Source: an uncultured Phenylobacterium sp.
GTDB taxonomy: Bacteria > Pseudomonadota > Alphaproteobacteria > Caulobacterales > Caulobacteraceae
Reading direction: 5' to 3'
Assembly (NCBI RefSeq): GCF_902826855.1
Contig: NZ_CADEGK010000001.1
Location: 50,825 to 86,544 of the forward strand
DNA: 35,720 nt
This document shows, piece after piece, positions 1 through 9,822 of the stretch (within the stretch, counting starts at the first letter, position 1; every line of letters begins with the position of its first letter). Below the pieces are notes generated by a model. That model saw nothing but the letters and a program-made list of their open reading frames with translations, searched no databases and was not told the DNA's origin. A program made the position numbers and the translations under genes.

Positions 1-411
1 GTCGACGGCCTGCAGGCCGGCGCTGCCGACTACCTGGTCAAGCCCTACGCCTTCGCCGAGCTGATCGCCCGCATCGAGGCCCTGGCGCGGCGGCGCGAGA
101 CCGGCTCGGTGCAGACGCTGCTGAAGGTCGGCGAGCTGGAAATGGACCTCATCGCCCGCACGGTCCATCGCGCGGGCAAGGACATCGACCTGCAGCCGCG
201 CGAGTTCCAGCTGCTGGAATTCATGATGCGCCACGCCGGCCAGTCGGTAACCCGGACCATGCTGCTGGAGAAGGTCTGGCACTACCACTTCGATCCGCAG
301 ACCAACGTCATCGACGTGCACATCTCGCGCCTGCGCTCGAAGATCGACAAGGGGTTCGACCGCCCGATGCTGCAGACCGTGCGCGGCGCGGGCTACCGGC
401 TCGACGCCTAA
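1..411 (+). CDS. OmpR/PhoB-family response regulator, C-terminal part
   Basis: This is the 3' part of a two-component response regulator; the 5' end lies outside the window, and frame 1 is open from base 1. The first residues (DYLVKPYAF) are the end of a receiver domain, with the conserved Lys-Pro of its last strand. A winged-helix DNA-binding domain follows from about residue 37 and ends in the usual family C-terminus (TVRGAGYRLDA). It would bind DNA as a dimer after phosphorylation. Only 12 bases separate it from the downstream histidine kinase, so the two form an operon and a cognate pair. The target regulon cannot be read from the sequence. Confidence 0.93.
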   Translation, partial: VDGLQAGAADYLVKPYAFAELIARIEALARRRETGSVQTLLKVGELEMDLIARTVHRAGKDIDLQPREFQLLEFMMRHAGQSVTRTMLLEKVWHYHFDPQTNVIDVHISRLRSKIDKGFDRPMLQTVRGAGYRLDA

Positions 412-423
412 GGGGCCGCGGGC

Positions 424-1830
424 ATGGCCATGCGCCTGCCGCGCATTCTCCGCACTACGCCGTTCCGGCTGACGTTGTTGTTCCTGGCGCTGTTCGCCAG
501 CGCCGCTTCGGCATTCCTCGCCTACATCTACATCGCCACCGCCGGCGAGGCGACGCGGCGGACGGACCAGGAAATCCGGCGAGAGATGCGCAGCCTGGTG
601 GACGTCTACAGCCGCGCCGGGATCGACGCGGTGAACCAGTCCCTGATCGAGCGGGCGGCCAGCGAGAAGCCGTTCCTCTACCTCCTCCTGACCAAGGACG
701 GGCGGCGCATTTCGGGCTCCATCGAGGAGAGCCCGGTGGAGAACTTCACCGGTCAGCCCAAGGAGGCCACCTTCCAGGTCACCGACGTCGACGCCATGGG
801 CAGAGAGGTCAAGCACCCGGCTCGCGGCCGCCAGGTTCAGCTCTCCGGCGGCGAGATCCTGTTCGTCGGCGCCGATGCCGGGGAGGACGAGGCCTACGTG
901 GCCCAGATTGTCCGAGCTCTCCAGGCCGCGGGCCTCCTGGTGGTGCTGCTGGGGCTGGGCGGCGGGGTGCTGGTCAGCCGCAACGTCTCGCGCACCATGG
1001 TCAACCTGATCGACGTGGTGGAGCGGGTCAGGAACGGCGAGCAGGGCGTGCGCGCGCGGGTCCGTGGCGCCCGAGACGAGTTCGACGAGCTGGCCCAGGG
1101 GGTCAACGACATGCTGGACCGGCTGGAACGCTCCATGGCCGGCCACAAGCACGCCGGCGACGCCATCGCCCATGACCTGCGCTCCCCGCTGACGCGCCTG
1201 CGCGCCCGGCTGGAGGCCGCCTACATCGACGTCGAAGCCGGCAAGGGCGACGCCGAGGAGGCGCTGGCCCAGGCGATCGTCGACACCGACGGGGTGCTGA
1301 AGACCTTCGGCGCGGTGCTGTCCATCGCCCGCCTGCAGGCGGCGGGCGAGGCGCCCAATCCTGTCGTGTTCGACCCCGCCGAGCTGGGCGAGGACATGGC
1401 CGAGCTCTACGAGCCGGTCTGCGAGGACAAGGAGATCGATTTCTCCGCCGAGATAACCAGGGACCTGAGCGTCCGCGGAAACCGCGAGTTCTTGGCACAG
1501 GCCGTGGCGAACCTCCTCGACAACGCCGTGAAATACACGCCCAGCGGCGGCGCCATCATGCTGCGGGTGCGTCGCCGCTCGTCCGGCGAGGTGGAGTACT
1601 CGGTCACCGACACCGGCCCCGGCGTGCCTGAGGAAGATCGCGAGCGTGTCATCCAGCGCTTCGTGCGCCTCGAGAACAGCCGCAACGAGCCTGGCGCAGG
1701 CCTGGGGCTCTCGCTGGTGGCGGCGGTGGCCGAGGCGCACGGCGGGCGCCTGGAGCTGTCCGAGGGACCGGGCAAGGTCGGCGAAATGGGGCCCGGGTTG
1801 CGCGTGGCGTTCATCCTGCCGCGGCCCTAG
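424..1830 (+). CDS. Membrane sensor histidine kinase (HAMP-HisKA-HATPase)
   Basis: This 468-residue inner-membrane kinase should phosphorylate the regulator just upstream. A membrane segment at about residues 16-37 and a second at about 160-184 enclose a periplasmic sensor region of about 120 residues that I do not recognise. A HAMP linker follows (about 185-240). The H-box is AIAHDLRSPLTRLR with the phospho-accepting His near residue 250. The ATPase domain has an N-box (LLDNAVKYTPSG), a G1 box (DTGPGVP) and a G2 box (GAGLGLSLV). The ATG at 424 follows an AAGGGG ribosome site. The stop overlaps the stop of the opposite-strand DoxX remnant. The signal sensed is unknown. Confidence 0.93.
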   Translation: MAMRLPRILRTTPFRLTLLFLALFASAASAFLAYIYIATAGEATRRTDQEIRREMRSLVDVYSRAGIDAVNQSLIERAASEKPFLYLLLTKDGRRISGSIEESPVENFTGQPKEATFQVTDVDAMGREVKHPARGRQVQLSGGEILFVGADAGEDEAYVAQIVRALQAAGLLVVLLGLGGGVLVSRNVSRTMVNLIDVVERVRNGEQGVRARVRGARDEFDELAQGVNDMLDRLERSMAGHKHAGDAIAHDLRSPLTRLRARLEAAYIDVEAGKGDAEEALAQAIVDTDGVLKTFGAVLSIARLQAAGEAPNPVVFDPAELGEDMAELYEPVCEDKEIDFSAEITRDLSVRGNREFLAQAVANLLDNAVKYTPSGGAIMLRVRRRSSGEVEYSVTDTGPGVPEEDRERVIQRFVRLENSRNEPGAGLGLSLVAAVAEAHGGRLELSEGPGKVGEMGPGLRVAFILPRP

Positions 1831-2093
1831 CCCCGCCGCACGCCGCAGACCAACTGGACGCCGACGTCGAGCGACGCGAGCACTTCGGGGTGCGAAAAGC
1901 CAACTTGCTTCAGGAAGGTCGCGAACTTTCGCATATGCTCGGCGCTGGTGATGTTGTCCCAGACGCCCCAGACGAGGAAGCCGCCGATAGCCGGGCGGGT
2001 CGCGAGCACGGCGGCGTCGGCGCCCCGCGCCGTGGGATCGAGCCTGGCCAGCCGCGCGATCCCCATGCGCCCTCCGACGTCTGGTGCGATCAT
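1827..2093 (-). pseudogene. Truncated DoxX-like membrane protein remnant
   Basis: A reading frame of 88 codons on the minus strand resembles the N-terminal third to half of DoxX-family membrane proteins. The recognisable part is GGFLVWGVWDNITSAEHM followed by FLKQVGF and a PE-x-LASLDVGVQ stretch, which in the family leads into the second membrane helix. Here the frame stops just after VQLVCGV, overlapping the stop codon of the upstream kinase, so the remaining helices of a roughly 130-residue family are missing. Translation could begin at ATG 2093 or ATG 2066 (MGIARLARLDP). I read it as a decayed 3'-deleted gene. The family call is by eye; a short functional protein cannot be excluded. Confidence 0.5.
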
Positions 2094-2123
2094 GGGAGGA
2101 TCTGCCGGGGTGGGTCGGCTTAA

Positions 2124-5006
2124 ATGTCGGTAATCGCCGTGCGCCTGTCGCCTTGTGGCCCGGTCCTCGACGCCAAGGCGGCGGAGCGACTGCGCCGGGT
2201 GGTTTCAGAGGCGGTGTGGACGCCCGCGCTGGAGACCGCCTGGCCGGCGCTGGCGCCGGTGTTTGGGGCTTCGCCCTATCTGGCCAGCCTGGCGCGGCGC
2301 GATCCGCGGCGGCTGGCGGAGCTGCTGGAGGCTGAGCCGGAGACTCGGCTGGAGGAGATCCTCGCGCGCACGGCGGCAGTGGCGGCCCTGTTGCCGGATG
2401 CGGCGGAGGCGCCCCTTCGACTGCTGAAGCAGGAGCTGCACCTGCTCACGGCGCTGGCCGACCTGGGCGGGGTCTGGGACCTGGACCAGGTCACTGGCGC
2501 GCTCACCCGCTTCGCCGACGCGGCGCTGCAGGCGGCGCTGTGCGCTGCGGCCCGGGGCGAACTCGAGGCGGGCCGCCTCATCGGCCTGGGCGAAGGCGAT
2601 GCAGGGCCGGTCCCCGGCTGGTTCTGTATCGCCATGGGCAAGCAGGGCGCCTTCGAGCTGAACTATTCCAGCGACATCGATGTCTCGGTGTTCTTCGAAC
2701 CCGACGCCCTGCCCGTGGCCGAGGGGGTGGAGCCCCTGGCCTTCGCGGTGCGGCTGACTCAGCGGGTGTCGGAGCTGATGCAGCTGAAGACCGCCGATGG
2801 CTATGTCTTCCGCATGGACCTGCGGCTGCGGCCGGACCCTTCGTCGACGCCGCCGGCCATCCCCGTGGCGGCGGCGCTCGAGTACTACGAGAGCGTCGGC
2901 CAGAACTGGGAACGGGCGGCTTTCATCAAGGCCCGCGCCTGCGCCGGCGACCTGACGCGCGCCCAGGACTTCCTGGGCGAACTGCAGCCCTACATCTGGC
3001 GCAAGAACCTCGACTTCGCCGCGATTGCCGACATCCACTCGATCAAGCGCCAGATCCACGCCCACAAGGTCGACGAGCGGGTCTCGGCCAAGGGGGTCGA
3101 CCTGAAGCTGGGCCGCGGCGGGATCCGCGAGATCGAGTTCTACGTGCAGACCCAGCAACTGATCCTGGGCGGCCGCCATCCGGAGCTGCGCAGCAACCGG
3201 ACCCTGGACGCCCTGCAGGCCCTGGCCGCGGCCGGTCACGTGGCGCACGCCACCGCCGCCGAACTCGCGCGGGCCTATGTGTTCCTGCGTGGCGTCGAGC
3301 ACCGCATCCAGATGCTGGACGACGAGCAGACCCATCGGCTGCCAGAGGCAGATGCGGACCGTAGGCGTGTGGCCGCGCTCTGTGGCCACGCCCCACTGCG
3401 CAGTTTCGACGCGGCGATCACCAGCACGCTGAAGGCCGTGAACGCCCGCTACGGCGAGCTCTTCGCCGAGGAGGAGCCGCTGTCGTCGCGGTTCGGGAGC
3501 CTGGTGTTCACCGGCGTCGACGACGATCCGGAAACCCTGGCCACCCTCGTACGGATGGGGTTCTCGAACCCGCAGCGTGTTTCCCAGGCGATCCGCGGCT
3601 GGCACCACGGCCACGTGGCCGCAACCCGCACGGAGCGAGGCCGCGAGCTGTTCACCCGCCTGGCGCCGCGCCTTCTGGAGGCGGCCCAGGCCACCGGCGC
3701 GCCGGAAACCGCCTTCAGCCGCTTCACCGACTTCTTCGGGGGGTTGTCCGGCGGGGTGCAGCTGCAGTCGCTGTTCCTGGCGCAGCCGAAGCTGTTCGAA
3801 CTGGTGGTGCAGGTGCTGGCGTTCGCCCCACACCTGGCCGCCACGCTGGGGCGGCGTCCCGAGGCGATCGACGCCATGCTGGACCCGCACTTCTTCTCTC
3901 CCATCGAGATCTCCCTGGAGCGCGCCGACATGGCGCGCGCGGTGGCCAGGGCCGATGGCTTCGAGGCGGCCATGGACGTGGTGCGCCGTCTGCACCGCGA
4001 ACAGGCCTTCCGGGTGGGCGTGCAGGTGATGAGCGGCGGCGCCAGCGCCGAGGTGGCCGGGCGGGCCTTCGCCGACCTGGCCGATCTCTGCATCGAGGTG
4101 CTCGCGCCGGCGGCCCTGGCCGAGGCCGAGCGGCTGGGCGGGGCCTTCGCGGGCGACGTGGCGGTGGTGGCGCTGGGCAAGTGCGGCTCGCGGGAGATGA
4201 GCGCCACGTCGGACCTGGACCTGATGACCCTGTACCGCGCCGGCGATGGATCTGTTTCCGAGCTGAAGGGCTGGGACGCCTCGACCTTCTACGGACGCTT
4301 CACCCAGCGGCTGATCGCGGCGCTGTCGAGCCCCACCGCCGAGGGCCAGCTCTACGAGGTGGACATGCAGCTGCGCCCGTCCGGCACCAAGGGGCCGGTC
4401 GCGGTGAGCTTTCCGGCCTTCGACCACTACTACCAGGGCGAGGCGGAGACCTGGGAGCTCCTGGCGCTCACCCGCGCGCGCATCGTATGGGCCACGTCAG
4501 AGCGCTTCGCTCGGGACGCAACGGCGGGCATCGAGGTGGCGCTGCGCCGGCCGCGCAATCGCAAGGCCACCGCCAAGGACGTGCGCGAGATGCGCCAGCT
4601 CCTGGAGGAGGAACGGCCGCCGAAGGGAGCGTGGGACCTGAAGCTGTCGCCCGGGGGCCTTGTGGACGTGGAATTTGCCGCGCAGTTCCTGCAACTGGCC
4701 CACGCCGCCGAGGGCGGACCGCTGCGGCCCAACACCGCCGAAGCGCTTGCCTCACTGGGCGACGCGAAGCTGGCCGCCCCGGAGCCGTTGGCCGCGCTTT
4801 CGGACGCCTGGCGATTGCAGCAGGACCTGACCCAGCTGCTGAAGGTGGCCCTGGGCGACGCACCCGAACCTGAGCAGGAGCCCAAGGCCTTCCAGGCGTT
4901 GCTGGCGCGCGCCGGAGGGGTGAAGACGTTCAAGGCCCTCAAGGCCCGGCTGGCGGAGGTGCAGGCCGCGGCCCGTGCGGCGTATGCGACGGTGGTGAAG
5001 GGCTGA
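2124..5006 (+). CDS. glnE: Bifunctional glutamine synthetase adenylyltransferase / adenylyl-removing enzyme
   Basis: GlnE adds AMP to, and removes it from, a tyrosine of glutamine synthetase, controlled by PII and glutamine; it is cytoplasmic nitrogen control. The 960-residue length is normal for the family. Two nucleotidyltransferase modules are visible. The N-terminal (deadenylylating) one has NYSSDIDVSVFF near residues 180-190 with the metal-binding Asp pair. The C-terminal (adenylylating) one has GKCGSREMSATSDLDLMTLY near 685-702. Each is followed by family blocks such as RLRPDPSSTPP and QLRPSGTKGP. No glnA or glnB is in the window. The Shine-Dalgarno before ATG 2124 is weak, but the N-terminus fits the family. 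Confidence 0.96.
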   Translation: MSVIAVRLSPCGPVLDAKAAERLRRVVSEAVWTPALETAWPALAPVFGASPYLASLARRDPRRLAELLEAEPETRLEEILARTAAVAALLPDAAEAPLRLLKQELHLLTALADLGGVWDLDQVTGALTRFADAALQAALCAAARGELEAGRLIGLGEGDAGPVPGWFCIAMGKQGAFELNYSSDIDVSVFFEPDALPVAEGVEPLAFAVRLTQRVSELMQLKTADGYVFRMDLRLRPDPSSTPPAIPVAAALEYYESVGQNWERAAFIKARACAGDLTRAQDFLGELQPYIWRKNLDFAAIADIHSIKRQIHAHKVDERVSAKGVDLKLGRGGIREIEFYVQTQQLILGGRHPELRSNRTLDALQALAAAGHVAHATAAELARAYVFLRGVEHRIQMLDDEQTHRLPEADADRRRVAALCGHAPLRSFDAAITSTLKAVNARYGELFAEEEPLSSRFGSLVFTGVDDDPETLATLVRMGFSNPQRVSQAIRGWHHGHVAATRTERGRELFTRLAPRLLEAAQATGAPETAFSRFTDFFGGLSGGVQLQSLFLAQPKLFELVVQVLAFAPHLAATLGRRPEAIDAMLDPHFFSPIEISLERADMARAVARADGFEAAMDVVRRLHREQAFRVGVQVMSGGASAEVAGRAFADLADLCIEVLAPAALAEAERLGGAFAGDVAVVALGKCGSREMSATSDLDLMTLYRAGDGSVSELKGWDASTFYGRFTQRLIAALSSPTAEGQLYEVDMQLRPSGTKGPVAVSFPAFDHYYQGEAETWELLALTRARIVWATSERFARDATAGIEVALRRPRNRKATAKDVREMRQLLEEERPPKGAWDLKLSPGGLVDVEFAAQFLQLAHAAEGGPLRPNTAEALASLGDAKLAAPEPLAALSDAWRLQQDLTQLLKVALGDAPEPEQEPKAFQALLARAGGVKTFKALKARLAEVQAAARAAYATVVKG

Positions 5007-5112
5007 GCGGAGGTCGCCGCGGGTGCGACGGACTTCGGCGCGCGCCGTGCAGGCCTTGAAGCACACCCATGCCCGTGGGCGTCCCCGAGACGAAGCGGCG
5101 AACCTCCAGGGC

Positions 5113-6942
5113 CTAGGCGGCGGCCGCTCCCGAGACGGCTACCGGCGCGCTCTGGCGCACCGGCAGGGCGAAGCTGGCGGTGGTGCCCTGGCCGGGCGCG
5201 CTCTTCAGGTCCAGGAGGCCGCCATGCATTTCCACCAGGGACTTGGTCAGCGCGAGCCCGAGGCCTGAGCCCTGGGTGGTCTTGGAGTGCTGGCTCTCGA
5301 CCTGCTCGAACGGCCGCGCCAGCCGCTCGAGATCCTGGGCCGAAATACCGATACCGGTGTCGACCACGCTGATCCGAACCCGCTCGCCCAGTTGATCGTC
5401 GCGCCGCTCCGCCCGGACGCTGACCCGGCCGCCCCGAGGGGTGAACTTGATGGCGTTGGACAGCAGGTTCAGCAGCACCTGCTTCACCGCCCGGTGGTCT
5501 GCCTCAACCTCCGGCAGGTCGGTGAAGTCGAGGATCAGCGCCAGCCCCGCGGATTCGGCTCGGTTGCGGACGAGGCGCAGGGCCTCCTCGGCAATCTCCT
5601 CCAGGCACACGGGTTCGAAGCGCATCTGCATCTTGCCAGCCTCGATCTTGGACATGTCGAGGATGTCGTTGATCAGGTTCAGGAGGTGCTGGCCTGACGA
5701 GAGGATGTCCTGGGCGTAGTCGCGATAGCGCGCGTCGCCGACGGGGCCGTACATCTCGGCGGCCATGATCTCGGAGAAGCCGTTGATGGCGTTGAGGGGG
5801 GTGCGCAGCTCGTGGCTCATGTTGGCCAGGAACTCGCTCTTGGCCTGGCTTGCGCCCTCGGCGCGGATCTTCTCTGCCTCGTACTTGCGGGCCAGTTCCG
5901 ACAGCTGCTCCTGGCTCTGTTCCAGGTTGCCCACAGCGCGGCGGAGTTCCTCCTCCTTGATCCGGCGGGCTTCCTCCTGGGTCTTCAGCACCGTGATATC
6001 GGCGGCCGTGACCACGAGGCCGGCCTCGGCGGTCGGGCGCTCCGAGATCTGCACCCAGCGGCCGTCGGAAAGCTCCGCCTCGCGCACGCCGCGGCGGCCG
6101 CCGGGGGCGGGGTACTCCTGGCGGATCGCCAGGCGAGCGGCGCGTTCCACCTGCTCGCGGCCGACGCCGGCCTTCAGAAGTTCCGCGTCGAGCTGGAAGT
6201 AGCTGCGGAAGTTCTTGTTGCACATCACCATGCGGCCGTTGCGGTCCCACAGGATGAAGGCCTCGGAGGTGCTCTCGATGGCGTCGCGCAGCCGGCTCTC
6301 CGCGGATTGGGCGCGAGCCTGGGCGAGGCGTTCCTCAGTGACGTCGAGCGCCACGCCGATGATCCGGGCGAAGCCGCCCTCCGGCGCCTCGCCGAAGCCG
6401 CGGCCGCGGAAGTCGATCCACACCGGCCGCGCGCCGGCCAGCGGCGGCACCCGGAAGGAGACGTCGAAGTCACCGTAGATGGCGGCGGTGGAAAGCGCCT
6501 CGCGCATGTCGTCGCGGTGGCCGGCGGCGACACGATCGAGCACCTGCTGGCCCTCCACCTCGCCGGCGCGCCAGCCGAACAGCGAGGCGGTGACCTCGGA
6601 CATGAAGATCTTGTCGGCGGCGAGGTCCCATTCCCAGATGCCGCAGCGCGCCGCCTCGACGGCGGTACGGAAGCGCTGTTCGGAATCCGAGCGGGCCGCC
6701 TGCACCCGATCGACCCGACGCATCTCCAGGAGTAGCAGCGCGCCGAGCGAGAACGCCGCGATTACCGGGACGATGACCCAGAGGGCCAGTTCGGAGCCGC
6801 CGGGCACCTGGCTGAGGCGGGCCATGCCCAGCACGGCGAAAAGGCCCAGGAGGACGAGAACGGCGAGGATGCCGTGCCGGGACTGGCGCGGAGTCGCAGG
6901 CAAGCGGTCGCGGCTACGCCGCTCCGGCGTCACGCCCGACAC
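5113..6942 (-). CDS. pleC: PleC-like PAS sensor histidine kinase with minimal periplasmic part
   Basis: This histidine kinase resembles PleC, the kinase/phosphatase that acts on DivK and PleD in Caulobacter polar development. From a GTG at 6942 it has 609 residues: two closely spaced membrane helices (about 25-42 and 53-71), two PAS domains (about 88-210 and 215-320), a coiled coil (about 325-368), an H-box [18 protein letters not shown] with His near 377, and an ATPase domain with [20 protein letters not shown] and [12 protein letters not shown]. The blocks [16 protein letters not shown] and [10 protein letters not shown] are typical of PleC. The frame stays open to ATG 7122, inside pepN; I chose GTG 6942 because GGGGGACGAG precedes it. 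The loop between helices is only about ten residues, whereas Caulobacter PleC has a large periplasmic domain. Another PleC/PdhS-type kinase is possible. Confidence 0.8.
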   Translation of the reverse strand: MSGVTPERRSRDRLPATPRQSRHGILAVLVLLGLFAVLGMARLSQVPGGSELALWVIVPVIAAFSLGALLLLEMRRVDRVQAARSDSEQRFRTAVEAARCGIWEWDLAADKIFMSEVTASLFGWRAGEVEGQQVLDRVAAGHRDDMREALSTAAIYGDFDVSFRVPPLAGARPVWIDFRGRGFGEAPEGGFARIIGVALDVTEERLAQARAQSAESRLRDAIESTSEAFILWDRNGRMVMCNKNFRSYFQLDAELLKAGVGREQVERAARLAIRQEYPAPGGRRGVREAELSDGRWVQISERPTAEAGLVVTAADITVLKTQEEARRIKEEELRRAVGNLEQSQEQLSELARKYEAEKIRAEGASQAKSEFLANMSHELRTPLNAINGFSEIMAAEMYGPVGDARYRDYAQDILSSGQHLLNLINDILDMSKIEAGKMQMRFEPVCLEEIAEEALRLVRNRAESAGLALILDFTDLPEVEADHRAVKQVLLNLLSNAIKFTPRGGRVSVRAERRDDQLGERVRISVVDTGIGISAQDLERLARPFEQVESQHSKTTQGSGLGLALTKSLVEMHGGLLDLKSAPGQGTTASFALPVRQSAPVAVSGAAAA

Positions 6943-7060
6943 ACCTCGTCCCCCGCGTTCGGCCAAGGCCGCCGCTCCTTCACCCCCCACGCCGGATTCC
7001 CGGTCCAACGCGGAGTCTAAGCTGATCCGGCCCACATCGTCGCGTGGGTTAATGGACGCA

Positions 7061-9676
7061 TCAGGAGAGCGCGCGGGTCGCCAATTCGTAAACGTTCTTC
7101 GAGAGACCCTCGATCGCGACAATACGCTCCAACTCTGCCCGCATCAGGGCGCCCAGTTCCGGCCTGAGGCGCCGCCAGCCGCCCAGAGGGTCCACCAGCC
7201 TGGCTGCGGTCATGGGATTGAAGCGGTCCACAGCGATGATCTGGTCGGCCAGGAAGCGGTAGCCGGCGCCACTTTCGTCATGGAAGCGCGCGGGGTTGAA
7301 ATTGGCGAAACTGGAGACGACGGCGCGCAGGCGGTTGGGGTTCTGCACGTCGAAGGCGGGGTGGGCGGTGAGCGCCATGACCCGCCCCAGAGCCTCCTCC
7401 GAGGCGTCGCGCGCCTGTAGGGAGAACCACTTGTCGACCACCAGCGGCTCGTCTTTCCAGCGGTCGTAGAAGTCGGCCAGGGCGTCATCGTAAGCCGAGC
7501 CTCCGATCAGCATCAGCGCGGTCAGGCCGCCGATGGCGTCGGTCATATTGGCTGCGGCGTTGAAGTGGCCCAGCGCGATGTCGGCGACGTCCTGGCGGGG
7601 GTTGGCGGCCATCAGCTCAAGGGCGGCGTTGCGCAGGGCGCGGCGCCCCGCTCCGGCGGCGTCCGGCGAGAACTCGCCCAGGTCCTGCAGGCCGGTATGC
7701 AGCCGGCGCAGCTCGGCGTTCAGGTGCAGGGCCAGGCGCAGGCGCAGCGCGTCGCGGGCTGCGTGCAGGGCGGCGGGGTCGACGGGGCTGCGAAGCAGGG
7801 CGAGGTCGGTCTCGGCCGGCAAGGCCAGTAGCAGCGCCTTGAAGGCGTTGTCGGAGGCCTGGTCGTTCAGCGCGCGTCCGACCGCCTCGGCATAGCGCTC
7901 CTCGCCCACCTCGTTGGGCCGGCCTGCGGCTCGGGCGAGGATCAGGTCGGCGGCCAGTTCCTGGCCGGACTCCCACCGGTTGAAAAGGTCAGGGTCGGAC
8001 GCCAGCTGCAGGTAGCGGTCCTTGGGTTCGGCGTCGGTTGTGAGCACCACGGGAGCGGAGAAGCCACGCAGGGCGGAGATGACCGGCGGGGCGTCGACGC
8101 CGGTCAGGGTGACCTTGGTCTCAGCAGCGTCGAGGACGACCACGGTCTCGTCCACCGCCGTCCCATCGCGTTCGAAGGCCAGGGTTCGACCCTCGGGGTC
8201 CAGCAGACCGACCGTGATAGGGATGGGCACCGGGCGATTCTCGGCCTGGCCATTGGTGGGCGGGTTGGACTGGGTCAGGGTCAGTTCGAGGGTGCGGCCC
8301 GCCTCGTCATAGAGACCGCTCAGGCCGACGCGCGGCGTGCCGGCCTGTTCGTACCAGGCGAAGAACTGCGTCAGGTCCTTGCCCGAAGCCTCCGCAAAGC
8401 ACTGGATGAAGGCCTCGACGGTGGTGGCCTCGCCGTCGTGGCGGTCGAAGTAGAGATCCATGCCCGCCCGGAAGGCCTCGGGCCCGATCAGGGTCTTGAG
8501 CATGCCGATGACCTCGGAGCCCTTCTCGTAGATCGTGGCGGTGTAGAAGTTCTCGATCTTCACGAAGCTGCCGGGCCGCACCGGATGAGCCAGCGGGCCC
8601 TGGTCCTCGGCGAATTGCCGCATGCGCAGCGCCTTCACCGCCTTGATTCGCGCCACGGCGGCCCCGCGCATGTCGGCGCAGAAGCCCTGCTCGCGGAACA
8701 CCGTCAGGCCCTCCTTCAGGCACAGCTGGAACCAGTCGCGGCAGGTGATGCGGTTGCCGGTCCAGTTGTGGAAATACTCGTGGGCGATGACAGCCTCGAT
8801 GCGCTCGTAGTCCACGTCGGTGGCGGTGGCCGGGTCGGCCAGCAGGAGCGAAGAGTTGAAGACGTTCAGCCCCTTGTTCTCCATGGCTCCGAAGTTGAAG
8901 TCGCGCACGGCGACGATCATGAACAGGTCGAGGTCGTATTCGCGGCCATAGGCCTCCTCGTCCCACTTCATCGAACGCTTGAGCGCGTCCATGGCGTAGC
9001 TGGCGCGGGCAGCCATGCCGGGGTCGACGTAGATCTTCAGGTCGACGACCCGGCCGCTCATGGTCGTGAATGTGTCGGCCAGGACGTCCAGCTCACCGGC
9101 CACGAGCGCAAACAGGTAGCAGGGCGTCGGGAAGGGGTCGTTCCAGACAGCGAAGTGGCGACCGCCGGGCAGGTCGCCCGTCTCGATCAGGTTGCCGTTG
9201 GCCAGCAGGTGGCGGAACGCCTTGGCCGCTTCGACGCGCACCGTGAAACGCGAGAGCACGTCCGGCCTGTCCGGCCAGTAGGTGATGCGGCGGAAACCCT
9301 CGGCCTCGCACTGGGTGCAGAACCGGCCGCCGGACATGTAGAGCCCTTCCAGGGCCTTGTTGTTCGCGGGGTCGATCTCGACCTCGGTCTCCAGCGAGAA
9401 GGTGTCGGGACAGTCGGGGAGTGTCAGGAACTCGCCGTCGATGACGCGTTCGGCCTCGCTCAATGTCCGGCCGTCGATGGCCACCGAGATCGGTTTCAGG
9501 CGCTCGCCGTTGAACACCAATGGGTCCGTGTGCTCGCCGTTGCGGCGGACCGCCAGCCTCGCTTTCACCCGTGTGGTGTTGGGCTCGAGCAGGAAGGTTA
9601 GGTGGACCTCATCGATCAGGAATGCGGGCGGGCGATATTCGGAGAGCCGGATCGGCTGGGGGGTCTCGGTTCGCAT
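7061..9676 (-). CDS. pepN: Aminopeptidase N (M1 zinc metallopeptidase)
   Basis: PepN is a cytoplasmic zinc aminopeptidase that trims N-terminal residues from peptides late in protein turnover. The 871-residue product carries the substrate-recognition motif GAMENKGLNVFN (residues 263-274) and the zinc site HEYFHNWTGN, with H299, E300, H303 and the third ligand E322 in KEGLTVF. Length and layout match the E. coli PepN type, with beta N-terminal, catalytic, and helical C-terminal domains. The frame is open upstream to 9781, but the family N-terminus (MRTETPQPIRLSEY) starts at ATG 9676. The PleC-like kinase lies downstream on the same strand and the quinoprotein gene is divergent. Confidence 0.96.
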   Translation of the reverse strand: MRTETPQPIRLSEYRPPAFLIDEVHLTFLLEPNTTRVKARLAVRRNGEHTDPLVFNGERLKPISVAIDGRTLSEAERVIDGEFLTLPDCPDTFSLETEVEIDPANNKALEGLYMSGGRFCTQCEAEGFRRITYWPDRPDVLSRFTVRVEAAKAFRHLLANGNLIETGDLPGGRHFAVWNDPFPTPCYLFALVAGELDVLADTFTTMSGRVVDLKIYVDPGMAARASYAMDALKRSMKWDEEAYGREYDLDLFMIVAVRDFNFGAMENKGLNVFNSSLLLADPATATDVDYERIEAVIAHEYFHNWTGNRITCRDWFQLCLKEGLTVFREQGFCADMRGAAVARIKAVKALRMRQFAEDQGPLAHPVRPGSFVKIENFYTATIYEKGSEVIGMLKTLIGPEAFRAGMDLYFDRHDGEATTVEAFIQCFAEASGKDLTQFFAWYEQAGTPRVGLSGLYDEAGRTLELTLTQSNPPTNGQAENRPVPIPITVGLLDPEGRTLAFERDGTAVDETVVVLDAAETKVTLTGVDAPPVISALRGFSAPVVLTTDAEPKDRYLQLASDPDLFNRWESGQELAADLILARAAGRPNEVGEERYAEAVGRALNDQASDNAFKALLLALPAETDLALLRSPVDPAALHAARDALRLRLALHLNAELRRLHTGLQDLGEFSPDAAGAGRRALRNAALELMAANPRQDVADIALGHFNAAANMTDAIGGLTALMLIGGSAYDDALADFYDRWKDEPLVVDKWFSLQARDASEEALGRVMALTAHPAFDVQNPNRLRAVVSSFANFNPARFHDESGAGYRFLADQIIAVDRFNPMTAARLVDPLGGWRRLRPELGALMRAELERIVAIEGLSKNVYELATRALS

Positions 9677-9822
9677 GCCGCCATCTAGGCCCGGAGTGGG
9701 GCGGCGCCAAGGCCGCTGCCGTGGCGACAGCCTTGCAATACGGCGCCAACATTTCCTTGTTTGTGTACGGTGAAAAATCACGCCGCGCGCCGCGTACGCA
9801 CGGACAGCCGGGGGGACTGATC

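Noticed and set aside
2205-4427. A 740-codon open frame antisense to glnE
   Set aside because: It lies entirely opposite a well-supported glnE, has no family features and a composition typical of reverse-complemented high-GC coding sequence.
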